A stretch of DNA of 64,000 bases, taken from WRGT01 sp942493035. Its GTDB lineage: Bacteria; Spirochaetota; UBA4802; UBA5550. The notes under the pieces are model-generated. The model was given only the letters and a program-made list of their open reading frames with translations. It did no database searches and was not told where the DNA came from. The translations under genes were made by a program, and so were the position numbers. Position 1 is the first letter of the stretch. Each line of letters begins with the position of its first letter. Below, one piece after another: positions 44,053-52,653 of the stretch. The DNA is taken from assembly GCA_942493035.1 (NCBI GenBank), contig OW818666.1, positions 1,736,001 to 1,800,000 of the forward strand, given 5' to 3'.

Positions 44053-46743
44053 TCAAGCCCTGTGTGATTTTTTGCTCTGCTTCTCTTTGTACATTTCTCC
44101 GTCGGCAATTGTAATAAATTCATCAGCTGATATGCTGCTCTCCGCCGGATATAAAGCAAATCCGATACTTACCTCTAATGGATAAGGATGATCTCCTGTA
44201 TCATTTGCTTTCTTTAAACTATTTTTAATCCTCTCGCGAATCAGTCCTGTTTGTCCTGAATCACAACCTGGAAGAACCGCAAGAAATTCATCACCGCCAA
44301 GTCGGCATAATGAGTCAGAGCCCCGAAAAACAGAAAAAAGAATTTTACTCACATCTGTCAGAAGCCGGTCCCCTTCATTGTGGCCGTATGTGTCATTAAC
44401 ACTCTTGAGTCCGTCAACATCCATGAAACATATAGTTAAAGGCTTCTTCTCCCGTGCGGACGATAAAATACTTTTTTCTATTACAGAAATCCCGGCTCTG
44501 CGGTTCATAACTCCAGTGAGGACATCGGTCATGGCCATTTCCTTGAGTTTAAACTCCATATCCTTCCTGTAGGTAATATCTGTAAAATATATCGATATCC
44601 CGTCTGAATATGGATAGAAATGAAGCAGAAACCATTTTTTTGTACTGCTCTCATAATACTCAAGCTGTGAATAAATCTGCTTCTTCAAAGCCTGTTCAAA
44701 ATGATCATAAACTGAACTGAAATACTTTTTCTTAAATACAGTCTCAACATGTTTTCCTATAATTCTTTCCGATTTGAGACCCCATGTCTCTTCAGCCTGG
44801 GAATTAACATATGTCAGGATCCCGTTACCGTCAATAGCAAAGAAGCCGTCATTGATACTTTCCAGTATACTGCTTAATCTATTCTTCGAATCTGACAATT
44901 CCATTTGTATAATTTTAACATCAGTGACATCCAGAATCATCACAATCAAACCAGTTATTTTTTCATAAATATCTCTAACCGGAGCAACATTTAAGGATAT
45001 ATATTGTTTGTAATTACCTTCTCTTTCAATGACACCGTCAATATTATATAATGGTTTACCGTTTTCTATTACCGATGTTAATGGCCAGCCAATAGTATTA
45101 CCGGCAATAAACGGTACAGCAGGTGTACCTTCAATTTTCTCCCATCGCCCTTTATTGTCGTTTTTTGAAATATAAAGTATAGATTCAGCAATATGATTGG
45201 CGAGGATGATACTCCCCTCAACGGTTACATATATAACACCCATAGGGGCATTTTTAATTATATTATTAAACAGCTCTTCATTACGTTTAATAAAAGTAAT
45301 ATCAGAACTCGCTATTGAAAGAAGATCTACTTTATTTTCATCGTCAACTATCGGGTAGATATTGTTAAGCAGTATAAGCCCGTTCCTCTCATCGGTAAAA
45401 CTGACAGGCATATTTGTTTCAACAACGAGTTTAATATACTCAAGTCTTGTACTCCGGATATCATCGGGGAACATATTGAAAAGATTAACAATCCCAATCT
45501 GATCATCGGAAAGATTGAACCGGTTTATAGCTTCGGTATTCGCATCAACAAGCAGACCGTCAGTTTTAACAATAAAGACAGCCTCGGTTATCGAATTTAA
45601 AATTGAACGAAGAGTATTTTCAGAATGAATTGATTTTTTTTTATTGCGGCGTTCTCTAATTATAATTACAAAGAGAAGAGATAGTACAATACTGAAAAAA
45701 CTGAGCATAATAAGAATAAAAGCCTGTCTGTGCATTTCATAATATTCATACAACCCAGGTTCGGTATTGATAATGATACTCCCTTCCGGCAGATCTTTAA
45801 TATCAATACTGAATTTATTTAATTCGGTAGCATCAAACATATACCTGTTAGGACTCTCCATAATTACCGGAATTGAATCTGCCGGTACACCGGATAAAAT
45901 TTTCATCGCTGATTCGGCAGCAGTTTTACCCTGATAGAAACCGCTGATAAGTTTACCCCCGACTATTCCATAATCGAGATGAACATCCCACAATCCATAA
46001 AGAGGAACACGGGTAATATTCCGGAGCCTTAAAATAATTTCATTATAATCGTAGTAATTTTTACTTGTATCTTTAGTAAATACAGTAAAAAGTACTGCAG
46101 TATTCTTATCAGCTTCCCCGGCACTTTTAAAAATATCGGTCATATCCCCTTTCAGAAATCTGAAATCTATACTTTTATAATGAAGACCGGCTATTTCAGT
46201 AATTTTATTTTCAAACCTGATGCCTATGTCAGTCGCGTCATTTACTACAAGAATTTTATTTACATACGGCTGCAGACTTAAAATAATATCGATAGTACTT
46301 TTTATATCCGGCTGTTCATTAACACCGGTAATATTTGTCATACCTCGAAGATCATCAGGTACGAAGTTGTTTATACCGCAAAAAACAACAGGAACACCGG
46401 GAAAAATTTTATTCCTGTATTTTTTTAAAAAATTCAATGCATCATTATCACCACAGATAATTACATCAAAAGGATCTGAGCGGTATTTTATATTATAAAT
46501 TCCGGATAAATGCTCCAGATACTTATCTGAGGATGCCCGTTTTACATCCATATATTCAATTGATGTATGAATTGCAGGAGCAGAACCAAGAACACTTTCA
46601 ATCCCTTTAACGGTATCTGCAGTCCATTTATAATCGTGGTTATAGGAGTTTAAAACAAGCACCCTTCCTGAAACAGATGAGTGACCATTAATTTCAAATA
46701 TTATGATCAAGGATATTAATAAGAGAAGATTTTTTTTTAACAC
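44053..46743 (-). CDS. Diguanylate cyclase with ABC-substrate-binding-like sensor and PAS domains
   Basis: The protein of about 896 residues has a signal/anchor, then a periplasmic domain of the ABC_sub_bind type (VLVLNSYNHDYKWTADTVKG, IICGDNDALNFL, GVPVVFCGINNF), a TM helix (near 345-365), three PAS domains and a C-terminal GGDEF domain. The GGDEF domain has MTDVLTGVMNRRAG and the active-site loop LGGDEF. The inhibitory RxxD site (RGSD, five residues before GGDEF) is intact, so it should make cyclic di-GMP under product feedback. There is no EAL domain. The frame extends to GTG 46764, but GAGG placed 6 nt before GTG 46743 gives a cleaner signal peptide (MLKKNLLLLISLIIIF). Confidence 0.9.
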   Translation of the reverse strand: MLKKNLLLLISLIIIFEINGHSSVSGRVLVLNSYNHDYKWTADTVKGIESVLGSAPAIHTSIEYMDVKRASSDKYLEHLSGIYNIKYRSDPFDVIICGDNDALNFLKKYRNKIFPGVPVVFCGINNFVPDDLRGMTNITGVNEQPDIKSTIDIILSLQPYVNKILVVNDATDIGIRFENKITEIAGLHYKSIDFRFLKGDMTDIFKSAGEADKNTAVLFTVFTKDTSKNYYDYNEIILRLRNITRVPLYGLWDVHLDYGIVGGKLISGFYQGKTAAESAMKILSGVPADSIPVIMESPNRYMFDATELNKFSIDIKDLPEGSIIINTEPGLYEYYEMHRQAFILIMLSFFSIVLSLLFVIIIRERRNKKKSIHSENTLRSILNSITEAVFIVKTDGLLVDANTEAINRFNLSDDQIGIVNLFNMFPDDIRSTRLEYIKLVVETNMPVSFTDERNGLILLNNIYPIVDDENKVDLLSIASSDITFIKRNEELFNNIIKNAPMGVIYVTVEGSIILANHIAESILYISKNDNKGRWEKIEGTPAVPFIAGNTIGWPLTSVIENGKPLYNIDGVIEREGNYKQYISLNVAPVRDIYEKITGLIVMILDVTDVKIIQMELSDSKNRLSSILESINDGFFAIDGNGILTYVNSQAEETWGLKSERIIGKHVETVFKKKYFSSVYDHFEQALKKQIYSQLEYYESSTKKWFLLHFYPYSDGISIYFTDITYRKDMEFKLKEMAMTDVLTGVMNRRAGISVIEKSILSSAREKKPLTICFMDVDGLKSVNDTYGHNEGDRLLTDVSKILFSVFRGSDSLCRLGGDEFLAVLPGCDSGQTGLIRERIKNSLKKANDTGDHPYPLEVSIGFALYPAESSISADEFITIADGEMYKEKQSKKSHRA

Positions 46744-46778
46744 TTTATGCCTCAAATTTAACACTTAATGAATACGTT

Positions 46779-46866
46779 GAAGTACTTATAAACCGATGAT
46801 AAAATTGCTATCCGCCACACCTAAGACGCGACGGTGATAGAATACTGCCGGTTTATGAACAATTAC
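46779..46866. mobile_element. MITE-like palindromic element, copy 5, with decayed target duplication
   Basis: The left end GAAGTACTTATAAA and the right end TTTATGAACAATTAC (reverse complement GTAATTGTTCATAAA) surround a degraded hairpin core. The flanking 8-mers AATACGTT (46771-46778) and ATTACGGT (46867-46874) match at six of eight positions, as expected for an old insertion. It lies upstream of the diguanylate cyclase gene. The rest of this gap of about 290 bp shows nothing. Confidence 0.6.
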
Positions 46867-47037
46867 ATTACGGTATCTGTTTCTGAATTTATTAAGTTTG
46901 AAAAACTGCAATTAAAAAATTTTTTATACGTAAATATTTACCGCAATATCTTTAATTGCACTTAAATAGATTTTTTCAAACCATTAACCGCTAAATGCAG
47001 GATAATTATCGCCCGGACTGGTTAGATATAAAAAGTA

Positions 47038-47463
47038 TCAAACCAGCTTCATAAGAAGCTGAATGATTGTATCCCTGTCATAGGGTTTTTTAATATAACC
47101 ATTTATTCCAAGCTTAATCAGTTCATCAACTTTATCCTTGTCGCTGTGAGAAGTCACCATTATGATCTTTGTATTTTCCAGTTGATATCTGATTTTTTTT
47201 AATACTTCAATACCGTTCATAACAGGCATCTCAACATCTATAAATAGAAAGTCCGGGGGGAATCTGGTATTTTCAAGTTTTAATACCGCAGTGCCCCCAT
47301 TATCCATTTCATCCGTTACATTAAACTCTACAGATAAAAGTATCTGTTTTAATACCTGTCTTGAAAACAGAGAATCGTCCACAACAACAGCAGTATAGCT
47401 TACACCATCCTTCCTTTTCCCCAGAGCCCGTTTTTTATAGATATTTTCATGTTCGGTAGGCAT
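47038..47463 (-). CDS. Single-domain response regulator with short N-terminal extension
   Basis: The 141-residue protein is a receiver preceded by about 20 charged residues. It carries VVDDS, the phospho-Asp in FLFIDVEMPVMNG, Thr in MVTSHS and Lys in IKKPY. No output domain is present. It stands alone between mobile-element copies, so its partner kinase cannot be assigned by position. Confidence 0.88.
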   Translation of the reverse strand: MPTEHENIYKKRALGKRKDGVSYTAVVVDDSLFSRQVLKQILLSVEFNVTDEMDNGGTAVLKLENTRFPPDFLFIDVEMPVMNGIEVLKKIRYQLENTKIIMVTSHSDKDKVDELIKLGINGYIKKPYDRDTIIQLLMKLV

Positions 47464-47555
47464 TTTGTTTTCCTTTTTTAACAGAATTATAATCCAAGTA
47501 TATGTAATTTAACAATAATAAACAAATAACGATTCTTTATTTTTAAATTATTTAT

Positions 47556-47678
47556 ATATCCACTCATAAACTGGTGGTGGTATTTGAGCAGTCACTGACC
47601 CCGCCACGCTTGGCGGCGGGGAAATAATTCACAGCTAAGGTTAACTTAATAAAGTTAAGCGACTTACTTATGCGTTAC
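47556..47678. mobile_element. Composite MITE-like element, copy 6, with 8-bp target duplication
   Basis: This is a 123-bp element with exact 8-bp direct repeats TTATTTAT at 47548-47555 and 47679-47686. The left end ATATCCACTCATAAACTGG and the right end TTACTTATGCGTTAC (reverse complement GTAACGCATAAGTAA) frame two hairpins: CCCCGCCACGCTTGGCGGCGGGG and an AT-rich GTTAACTTAATAAAGTTAAGC. The right duplication contains the TAA stop of the LuxR-type regulator gene (47679-47681). The second hairpin makes it longer than the 86-89 bp copies and relates it to the repeat at 50115-50212. Confidence 0.78.
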
Positions 47679-49136
47679 TTATTTATCAGGAATATAATTT
47701 GTATGAAGATACTCAATCAGCTGGTATTTATTATTTATTCCAAGCTTTGAATATATACTGGAAAGACGCTTTTTAACAGTAATCTCGGCTATCTCCAGGC
47801 GGCCTGCAATCTGTTTATTGGTCATACCGGACTCTATAAATTTCAAAATATTTCTATCCGTAAAATCAAATTCAATATCACCGCGTTTGATGGATTGGTT
47901 ATAAACATTTGTTTCCAGGAGCAGCTCGCTCAAATCATCCATTTCGCGTACAATACTCTCTATATGATTCTGAAGTTGTATCTGCTTTTTCTCCAGTTTT
48001 TTTTCGAATGAAATATCGGTGATGAAATATATTATTTTAAAACTTTCATTCACCGGTTTTTCAAAATTTAAAATTAAAACTTTCGCAGTAAAGAAGCCTG
48101 CATCATTTTTTGTAAGTTCAACTTCTATCGGAGTATAAATATCACTACCCTTTTTTTCATGAAAGAACATTACATTCTCTGATGATTGCACCTGTAAAGA
48201 CGAAATATCTTTACCCTCCAGCTCTGATGAGGTAAATCCGCTTATAAGTTCAAATGTTTTATTTGTAAGAGTAATAACCCCTTCTGAATTGGTAAGTATT
48301 ATACCGGTAGGAACAGATTGAATAATGTTGTTAAGTATATCTTTAACAGATGTTAGATATTCCAGATTATAAACCAGCTCAGATATATCCCTGCCGGATA
48401 CCACCACCATAGCAACACTATGATCTTCAGAATATATTGGAGAGGCGCTTACGTTATAAATTCTGAGTTCACCATTTAAATCTTTTATAGATGCCACTTT
48501 CAGATCTTTTTTACCTGATGAAAATATTTTATTAATAAATCCCGGTTTATCTTTATTCAATTCTTCAGCCATAAAGACTTTAAACGATGGAACCTGATCA
48601 ATCTCCCCGAATGTATAATTAAATGATTCATTACAGAATATAATATCGTAATTTCTATTTATAACAATAACCCAATCTGTCATTGATTTGAGAATGGTAT
48701 TGTAAAATTCTTTCAGATTTTTAAGTTCATTCTGATTTTTTTGTATTTCACGAACTATAGCAATTCTCTGATCTGCCAGCATTATTGCGTACTTTAGTTC
48801 AGTCTCCCTGAAGGGCTTTATAATATATCCGAACGGATTTTCCATTATTGCCTTATCAACAAATTCAGGCTGAGTATTGGATGTTATAAAAATTACCGGG
48901 ATATCTGAAAAAGTTTTTATAACACCTGCAGCGGTTATTCCATCCATGTCATCATTGAGCTGAATATCCATAAGTATTATATCCGGTTTATAAAACTTCA
49001 CAGCATCTGCGACTTCCCGGCCATTTAAAATTATTGCAGCAGGTTCAAATCCAAGTCTTTGTAGAACCTGAGAAAGATTTCTGGCAATAATAGCGTCATC
49101 CTCAACTATCAACACCTTTTTAATTCTTATATCCAT
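47679..49136 (-). CDS. Response regulator: receiver-PAS-PAS-LuxR HTH
   Basis: The 485-residue protein has a receiver (about 5-125, phospho-Asp in IILMDIQLNDDMDGITA, IIKPF), two PAS domains (about 140-250 and 265-375), a coiled segment and a C-terminal LuxR-type helix-turn-helix (about 425-480: SGMTNKQIAGRLEIAEITVK, SIYSKLGINNKYQLIEYL). It should therefore be a transcription factor controlled by phosphorylation and by PAS-bound signals. This is the only clear DNA-binding output among the signalling proteins of the island. Its targets are unknown. Its stop codon is part of the target duplication of the adjacent mobile element. Confidence 0.9.
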   Translation of the reverse strand: MDIRIKKVLIVEDDAIIARNLSQVLQRLGFEPAAIILNGREVADAVKFYKPDIILMDIQLNDDMDGITAAGVIKTFSDIPVIFITSNTQPEFVDKAIMENPFGYIIKPFRETELKYAIMLADQRIAIVREIQKNQNELKNLKEFYNTILKSMTDWVIVINRNYDIIFCNESFNYTFGEIDQVPSFKVFMAEELNKDKPGFINKIFSSGKKDLKVASIKDLNGELRIYNVSASPIYSEDHSVAMVVVSGRDISELVYNLEYLTSVKDILNNIIQSVPTGIILTNSEGVITLTNKTFELISGFTSSELEGKDISSLQVQSSENVMFFHEKKGSDIYTPIEVELTKNDAGFFTAKVLILNFEKPVNESFKIIYFITDISFEKKLEKKQIQLQNHIESIVREMDDLSELLLETNVYNQSIKRGDIEFDFTDRNILKFIESGMTNKQIAGRLEIAEITVKKRLSSIYSKLGINNKYQLIEYLHTNYIPDK

Positions 49137-49312
49137 AAATAAATCCTTTGTTAATGAGAGTCCTAGTCATTCAAATACATTCTGATTACCAGCAAAACAG
49201 CCTGATATACAATGGTATACCAAAATATACCGATGGTTTTATTTTTTTTCTCGTAAAAAAACCCTAAAAACTGCAAATGTCATTAATCAATATTTACATA
49301 TGGAGAACTATA

Positions 49313-50047
49313 ATGAAAAATAAAATCTTTTATATATCGGCAGCTTTAGTAATGAGTCTGGTTGCACAGGGACTTCCAGTAGGCCTTGACGACCTGCAGA
49401 CAAAAAAACTCACAACAGACAGAATGAAGTATTTCCCCGTAACACCGGATAACATCAATTATGTATTTATGCAGTCAATCGAAAGCGATACATCAATTAT
49501 AATAGGCGATTTTTCCGGGCTGGAGAAAAAGATAGTACTGATAACTGATGACAATAGTGATAACACAATCGATTCAGTTTTTGAATACTACCCTCTGACA
49601 AAAGATCTCCGGAGAATATCTGTGTCACTTTCAAAATTTTTCACTAAGGATATTGCAAAACTTAAAAAGGATATTATTGAAGGTGCAATTTATAAGGGCA
49701 ATTATACCGATAATATGAAGTCTCTAAAAACCCTTGAAAGTATTTTAAACAATCCCGACACCCGCTCCCTGTATGCCGATGTATATGGTTTTAATATTAA
49801 ATTTTATGAAGCTGATGAACTGAAAAAAAATTCTGCTCTGTTTAATTACGGTAAAGATGCTGAGGGATACTATCTTCAGTTTAAAACAGAATACTATAGA
49901 AAAGACTATAAGACCGAACAGAAGCCGGTATTAAGATACTCTGTCTTCTGCAAAGGGAGCAAAGATCCCGTCGTGAAAGATACGGTTGAAAATCTATTCA
50001 AAGTAAGACAGCCGGGTGTTAACTACTACTCAAAAGGAACCAAATAA
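49313..50047 (+). CDS. Predicted secreted protein of unknown function
   Basis: I do not recognise this 244-residue protein. It begins with a signal peptide (MKNKIFYISAALVMSLVAQG). The mature part is hydrophilic and rich in Lys, Asp and Tyr, with DDNSDNTIDSVFEYYPLTKD resembling a short Asp-rich loop that could bind calcium. The frame opens at 49277, but TGGAGAAC before ATG 49313 and the signal peptide fix the start. It stands alone between divergent regulator and HD-protein genes and has its own upstream region; a palindromic repeat follows. Confidence 0.6.
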   Translation: MKNKIFYISAALVMSLVAQGLPVGLDDLQTKKLTTDRMKYFPVTPDNINYVFMQSIESDTSIIIGDFSGLEKKIVLITDDNSDNTIDSVFEYYPLTKDLRRISVSLSKFFTKDIAKLKKDIIEGAIYKGNYTDNMKSLKTLESILNNPDTRSLYADVYGFNIKFYEADELKKNSALFNYGKDAEGYYLQFKTEYYRKDYKTEQKPVLRYSVFCKGSKDPVVKDTVENLFKVRQPGVNYYSKGTK

Positions 50048-50114
50048 TCGTTCCGGATAAACAAGCATGTTTTAATTATTTTTTTAAAATGAAAAACAAT
50101 ATCCGACAGTGTTA

Positions 50115-50212
50115 AAACAGACTTATAAGTCACTGACCCCGCCGTCTCTGGCGGCGGTGAAATAATTTAAGCGTAAGTGCTTAATAAAATTAAGCACTTA
50201 CTTATGAGTCAC
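50115..50212. repeat. Two-hairpin intergenic repeat related to the composite MITE-like element
   Basis: GACTTATAAGTCACTGACCC leads into the hairpin CCGCCGTCTCTGGCGGCGG. This is followed by a perfect 13-bp AT-rich stem, GTAAGTGCTTAAT / ATTAAGCACTTAC, and the end CTTATGAGTCAC. The arrangement matches the element at 47556-47678. No target duplication is evident. Confidence 0.65.
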
Positions 50213-50226
50213 TTAATGGAATATGA

Positions 50227-51678
50227 ATGAATAAAATTATAAAGATAGAAAATAAAAACTTCATAAAACTAAATCATGCGGAGACGCGCAAACTTCTGCC
50301 GGTTATTATTGAAAACGGTATCCCTCTTATGCGGAAAAAAAAGGACGGTACTTATTCTTATATACCCTCCTCCGATCTTGATCAATACCTTAAGAATCTG
50401 GAAATTGATTTATACATAGAAGATGCAGTCTATAACCGTTACAAATCTATAAACATAGATTTTACTTTTGATTCACAGACCGAACAATACCACTCCGGGA
50501 TGGAGGGAGCAGAAACGGAATTATCCGATTCATTTAAAACTGATTCTGTATTTAAAGCAAAGCTCAACGCATCCTCCGAAATGGACATGATGGAAAGAGT
50601 CCAGAGTGTTATGAACAGCAATTATCAGTTAAAAGCACTTATAGAAAACAACAGCCGCTTCGATAGTGAAACTGCTTCAGAACTGGCAGATGCATTCTCA
50701 CGTATTTTGTGCGTCAGCAAGGCAGCGCTGCAGGAGAATGTTACTAAACCGGTATCTGAAGATAAAATGATAAAACTGATCAACGAAACCGAATTTGCAG
50801 TTGAGAATCTTATAACTCTGCTGTCAAACGGGAAGTCATCGTATGCCGACCTTGCCAAACTTGAGTTTATACAGACAGGTTCTTCAACTCTAAATCACAT
50901 GAACAGAATGCTTATACGTATTGTATCTTTTCTCTTTTTTTATAATGAATATTTTGATAAACATTCAAATGACATAAAAAGAATAAGAGGGCATTTTAAG
51001 GAAAAATTCCACGGCCATTACTCAAAGCTCTTTACCGATCCCCAGAGTATAAACCTTGAGATTGTTTTTAAAGGTGGCATTTCCCCGATAGATGATAAAA
51101 AAACTTTTCTGGAGTATGCACTGGGAGGCTTCTTTCACGATATCGGCAAACTCCCTGCAATTGAATACCATGATGGCGATGAAGGATTTGTTGCAATCAA
51201 AGCGAGAAGACATGTCTTTGACACCTACAATATGCTGCTGCAGTCCGGCAGATTCAGTCTGGGACTTGTAGCCATGGGGCTCCTTCATCATGATTACTAT
51301 AATGCCCCCTATGGCTACAGGCAGAGGGAAACACTTATCAAAAAATTCGACAAACGGAAAATGGACAGAAGTGATTCTATAAGGACAAAATACTGCATGT
51401 CGCATAACATCAAAGATGTGGCTTACGGAATAGCTCTCTCCTACTTTCCAGGCAAAGTTTTAGAGATCCTCGATATATATGACGCCATGACCGATCCTGA
51501 TAAAAATTACAAACAGGGCTGCTTAAATCCTTATGAGGCCCTTGTTGAAATGAAGAAGCAGTATATAGAGAATAAACAGCCCGGAATAGATCCGATTCTG
51601 TTTAATATATTTGTAGATTTTCTCAAAGCCGGAGAAGTGCTGAATGACAGCAATACAGTTGATGCGTTCAAAGTATAG
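50227..51678 (+). CDS. HD-domain protein with variant HD-GYP-like C-terminus
   Basis: The 483-residue cytoplasmic protein has an unassigned N-terminal half (about 1-290). Its C-terminal HD domain carries GGFFHDIGKLPAIEYH, the later metal residues in LLHHDYYNAPYGYR and the HD-GYP-like helix ILDIYDAMTDPDKNY. The HD residues are intact. The GYP loop is altered (APYGYR), so hydrolysis of c-di-GMP is possible but not assured. It precedes a run of surface-protein genes, with 83 bp to the next. No signal peptide. Confidence 0.75.
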   Translation: MNKIIKIENKNFIKLNHAETRKLLPVIIENGIPLMRKKKDGTYSYIPSSDLDQYLKNLEIDLYIEDAVYNRYKSINIDFTFDSQTEQYHSGMEGAETELSDSFKTDSVFKAKLNASSEMDMMERVQSVMNSNYQLKALIENNSRFDSETASELADAFSRILCVSKAALQENVTKPVSEDKMIKLINETEFAVENLITLLSNGKSSYADLAKLEFIQTGSSTLNHMNRMLIRIVSFLFFYNEYFDKHSNDIKRIRGHFKEKFHGHYSKLFTDPQSINLEIVFKGGISPIDDKKTFLEYALGGFFHDIGKLPAIEYHDGDEGFVAIKARRHVFDTYNMLLQSGRFSLGLVAMGLLHHDYYNAPYGYRQRETLIKKFDKRKMDRSDSIRTKYCMSHNIKDVAYGIALSYFPGKVLEILDIYDAMTDPDKNYKQGCLNPYEALVEMKKQYIENKQPGIDPILFNIFVDFLKAGEVLNDSNTVDAFKV

Positions 51679-51761
51679 GATAAAAAATATAATCACGTTT
51701 AACGGATCATAGATAAATAGTCTGTGATTACATATATAAAAAATAAAAATGGGATATGAAT

Positions 51762-52643
51762 ATGAAAAAATGGTTACTCTTATCAGCATTAGTGCTTTTC
51801 TTAAGCACTAATGCTATGGCTGATGTCATTATGCTCCACGATGGTAATATTTACCTCGGTAAAATTACCAGTACCGATTCAAGCGGTATTGTCATAGAGA
51901 CTTTCGGCCAGACTTTAACGATATCACAGAGTGATATTCTTAAAAGTGAAAAGAACTTTGACAGCTTTAAAGATGTTACTACTGACATCACCCTTAAAGA
52001 CGGATCTATAATTAAAGGTAAAATTCAGAATTACGATGAAGAGATTGGTATTTTTGTGAATATTGATTTTGGGACTATCACCCTCCCGGTTGAGAGTATT
52101 AAAGAAATTACCAACAACATTCTGAAAATTAAAAATAATGGATATAATTATTTAACAGGTTTAACCATAGGTTATTATCAGCCTATGGGGGGAACAGGTA
52201 AATTCAGCGGCTCCTACCTTACCACCGCGTTTATTGAAAAAAACACATCTTTAGTACGCGGATTATATGCGGGTGGCGATTTCAGCTATATAGATATGCA
52301 GCACGAAAACAGCAGTTTAGATTATTCTATGCTGATGCTGGAACCATATCTGTCTTACAATTTTTTTACATTTAAAAACAGCAGTTCTTTTTTACACAGA
52401 TTGATTCCGTTTGTCCGTATTGGCGGAGGATTAAGCTACATTATGCTTAAAGACAACCGTCCCACAGCTGTAACAGAATCCAGCAGCGAACTTAATCCAT
52501 TTATATCTGCAGGTGCCGGTTTTGATATGGAAATCATTCCATCCCTTCTTCTGCGTACCTCCGCCTGCTGGTATATTGTTCCACAATCGTCAGAAACTTT
52601 CCAGGCGTCTGCAATCAGCATTGGCGCCGTGTATGGATTCTAA
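51762..52643 (+). CDS. Predicted outer-membrane beta-barrel protein
   Basis: The protein of about 293 residues has a signal peptide (MKKWLLLSALVLFLSTNAMA). An N-terminal part has two similar strands (ITLKDGSIIKGKI and its preceding VIMLHDGNIYLGKI). From about residue 130 it has alternating amphipathic strands ending in the aromatic terminus AISIGAVYGF, the usual C-terminal pattern of outer-membrane barrels. The two G-x-I/V-x-x-G-K-I motifs look like a repeated small beta module before the barrel. ATG 51762 is favoured over 51756 for spacing from TGGGAT. The lipoprotein gene follows after 10 bp. Confidence 0.7.
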   Translation: MKKWLLLSALVLFLSTNAMADVIMLHDGNIYLGKITSTDSSGIVIETFGQTLTISQSDILKSEKNFDSFKDVTTDITLKDGSIIKGKIQNYDEEIGIFVNIDFGTITLPVESIKEITNNILKIKNNGYNYLTGLTIGYYQPMGGTGKFSGSYLTTAFIEKNTSLVRGLYAGGDFSYIDMQHENSSLDYSMLMLEPYLSYNFFTFKNSSSFLHRLIPFVRIGGGLSYIMLKDNRPTAVTESSSELNPFISAGAGFDMEIIPSLLLRTSACWYIVPQSSETFQASAISIGAVYGF

Positions 52644-52653
52644 GGAGAAAATC

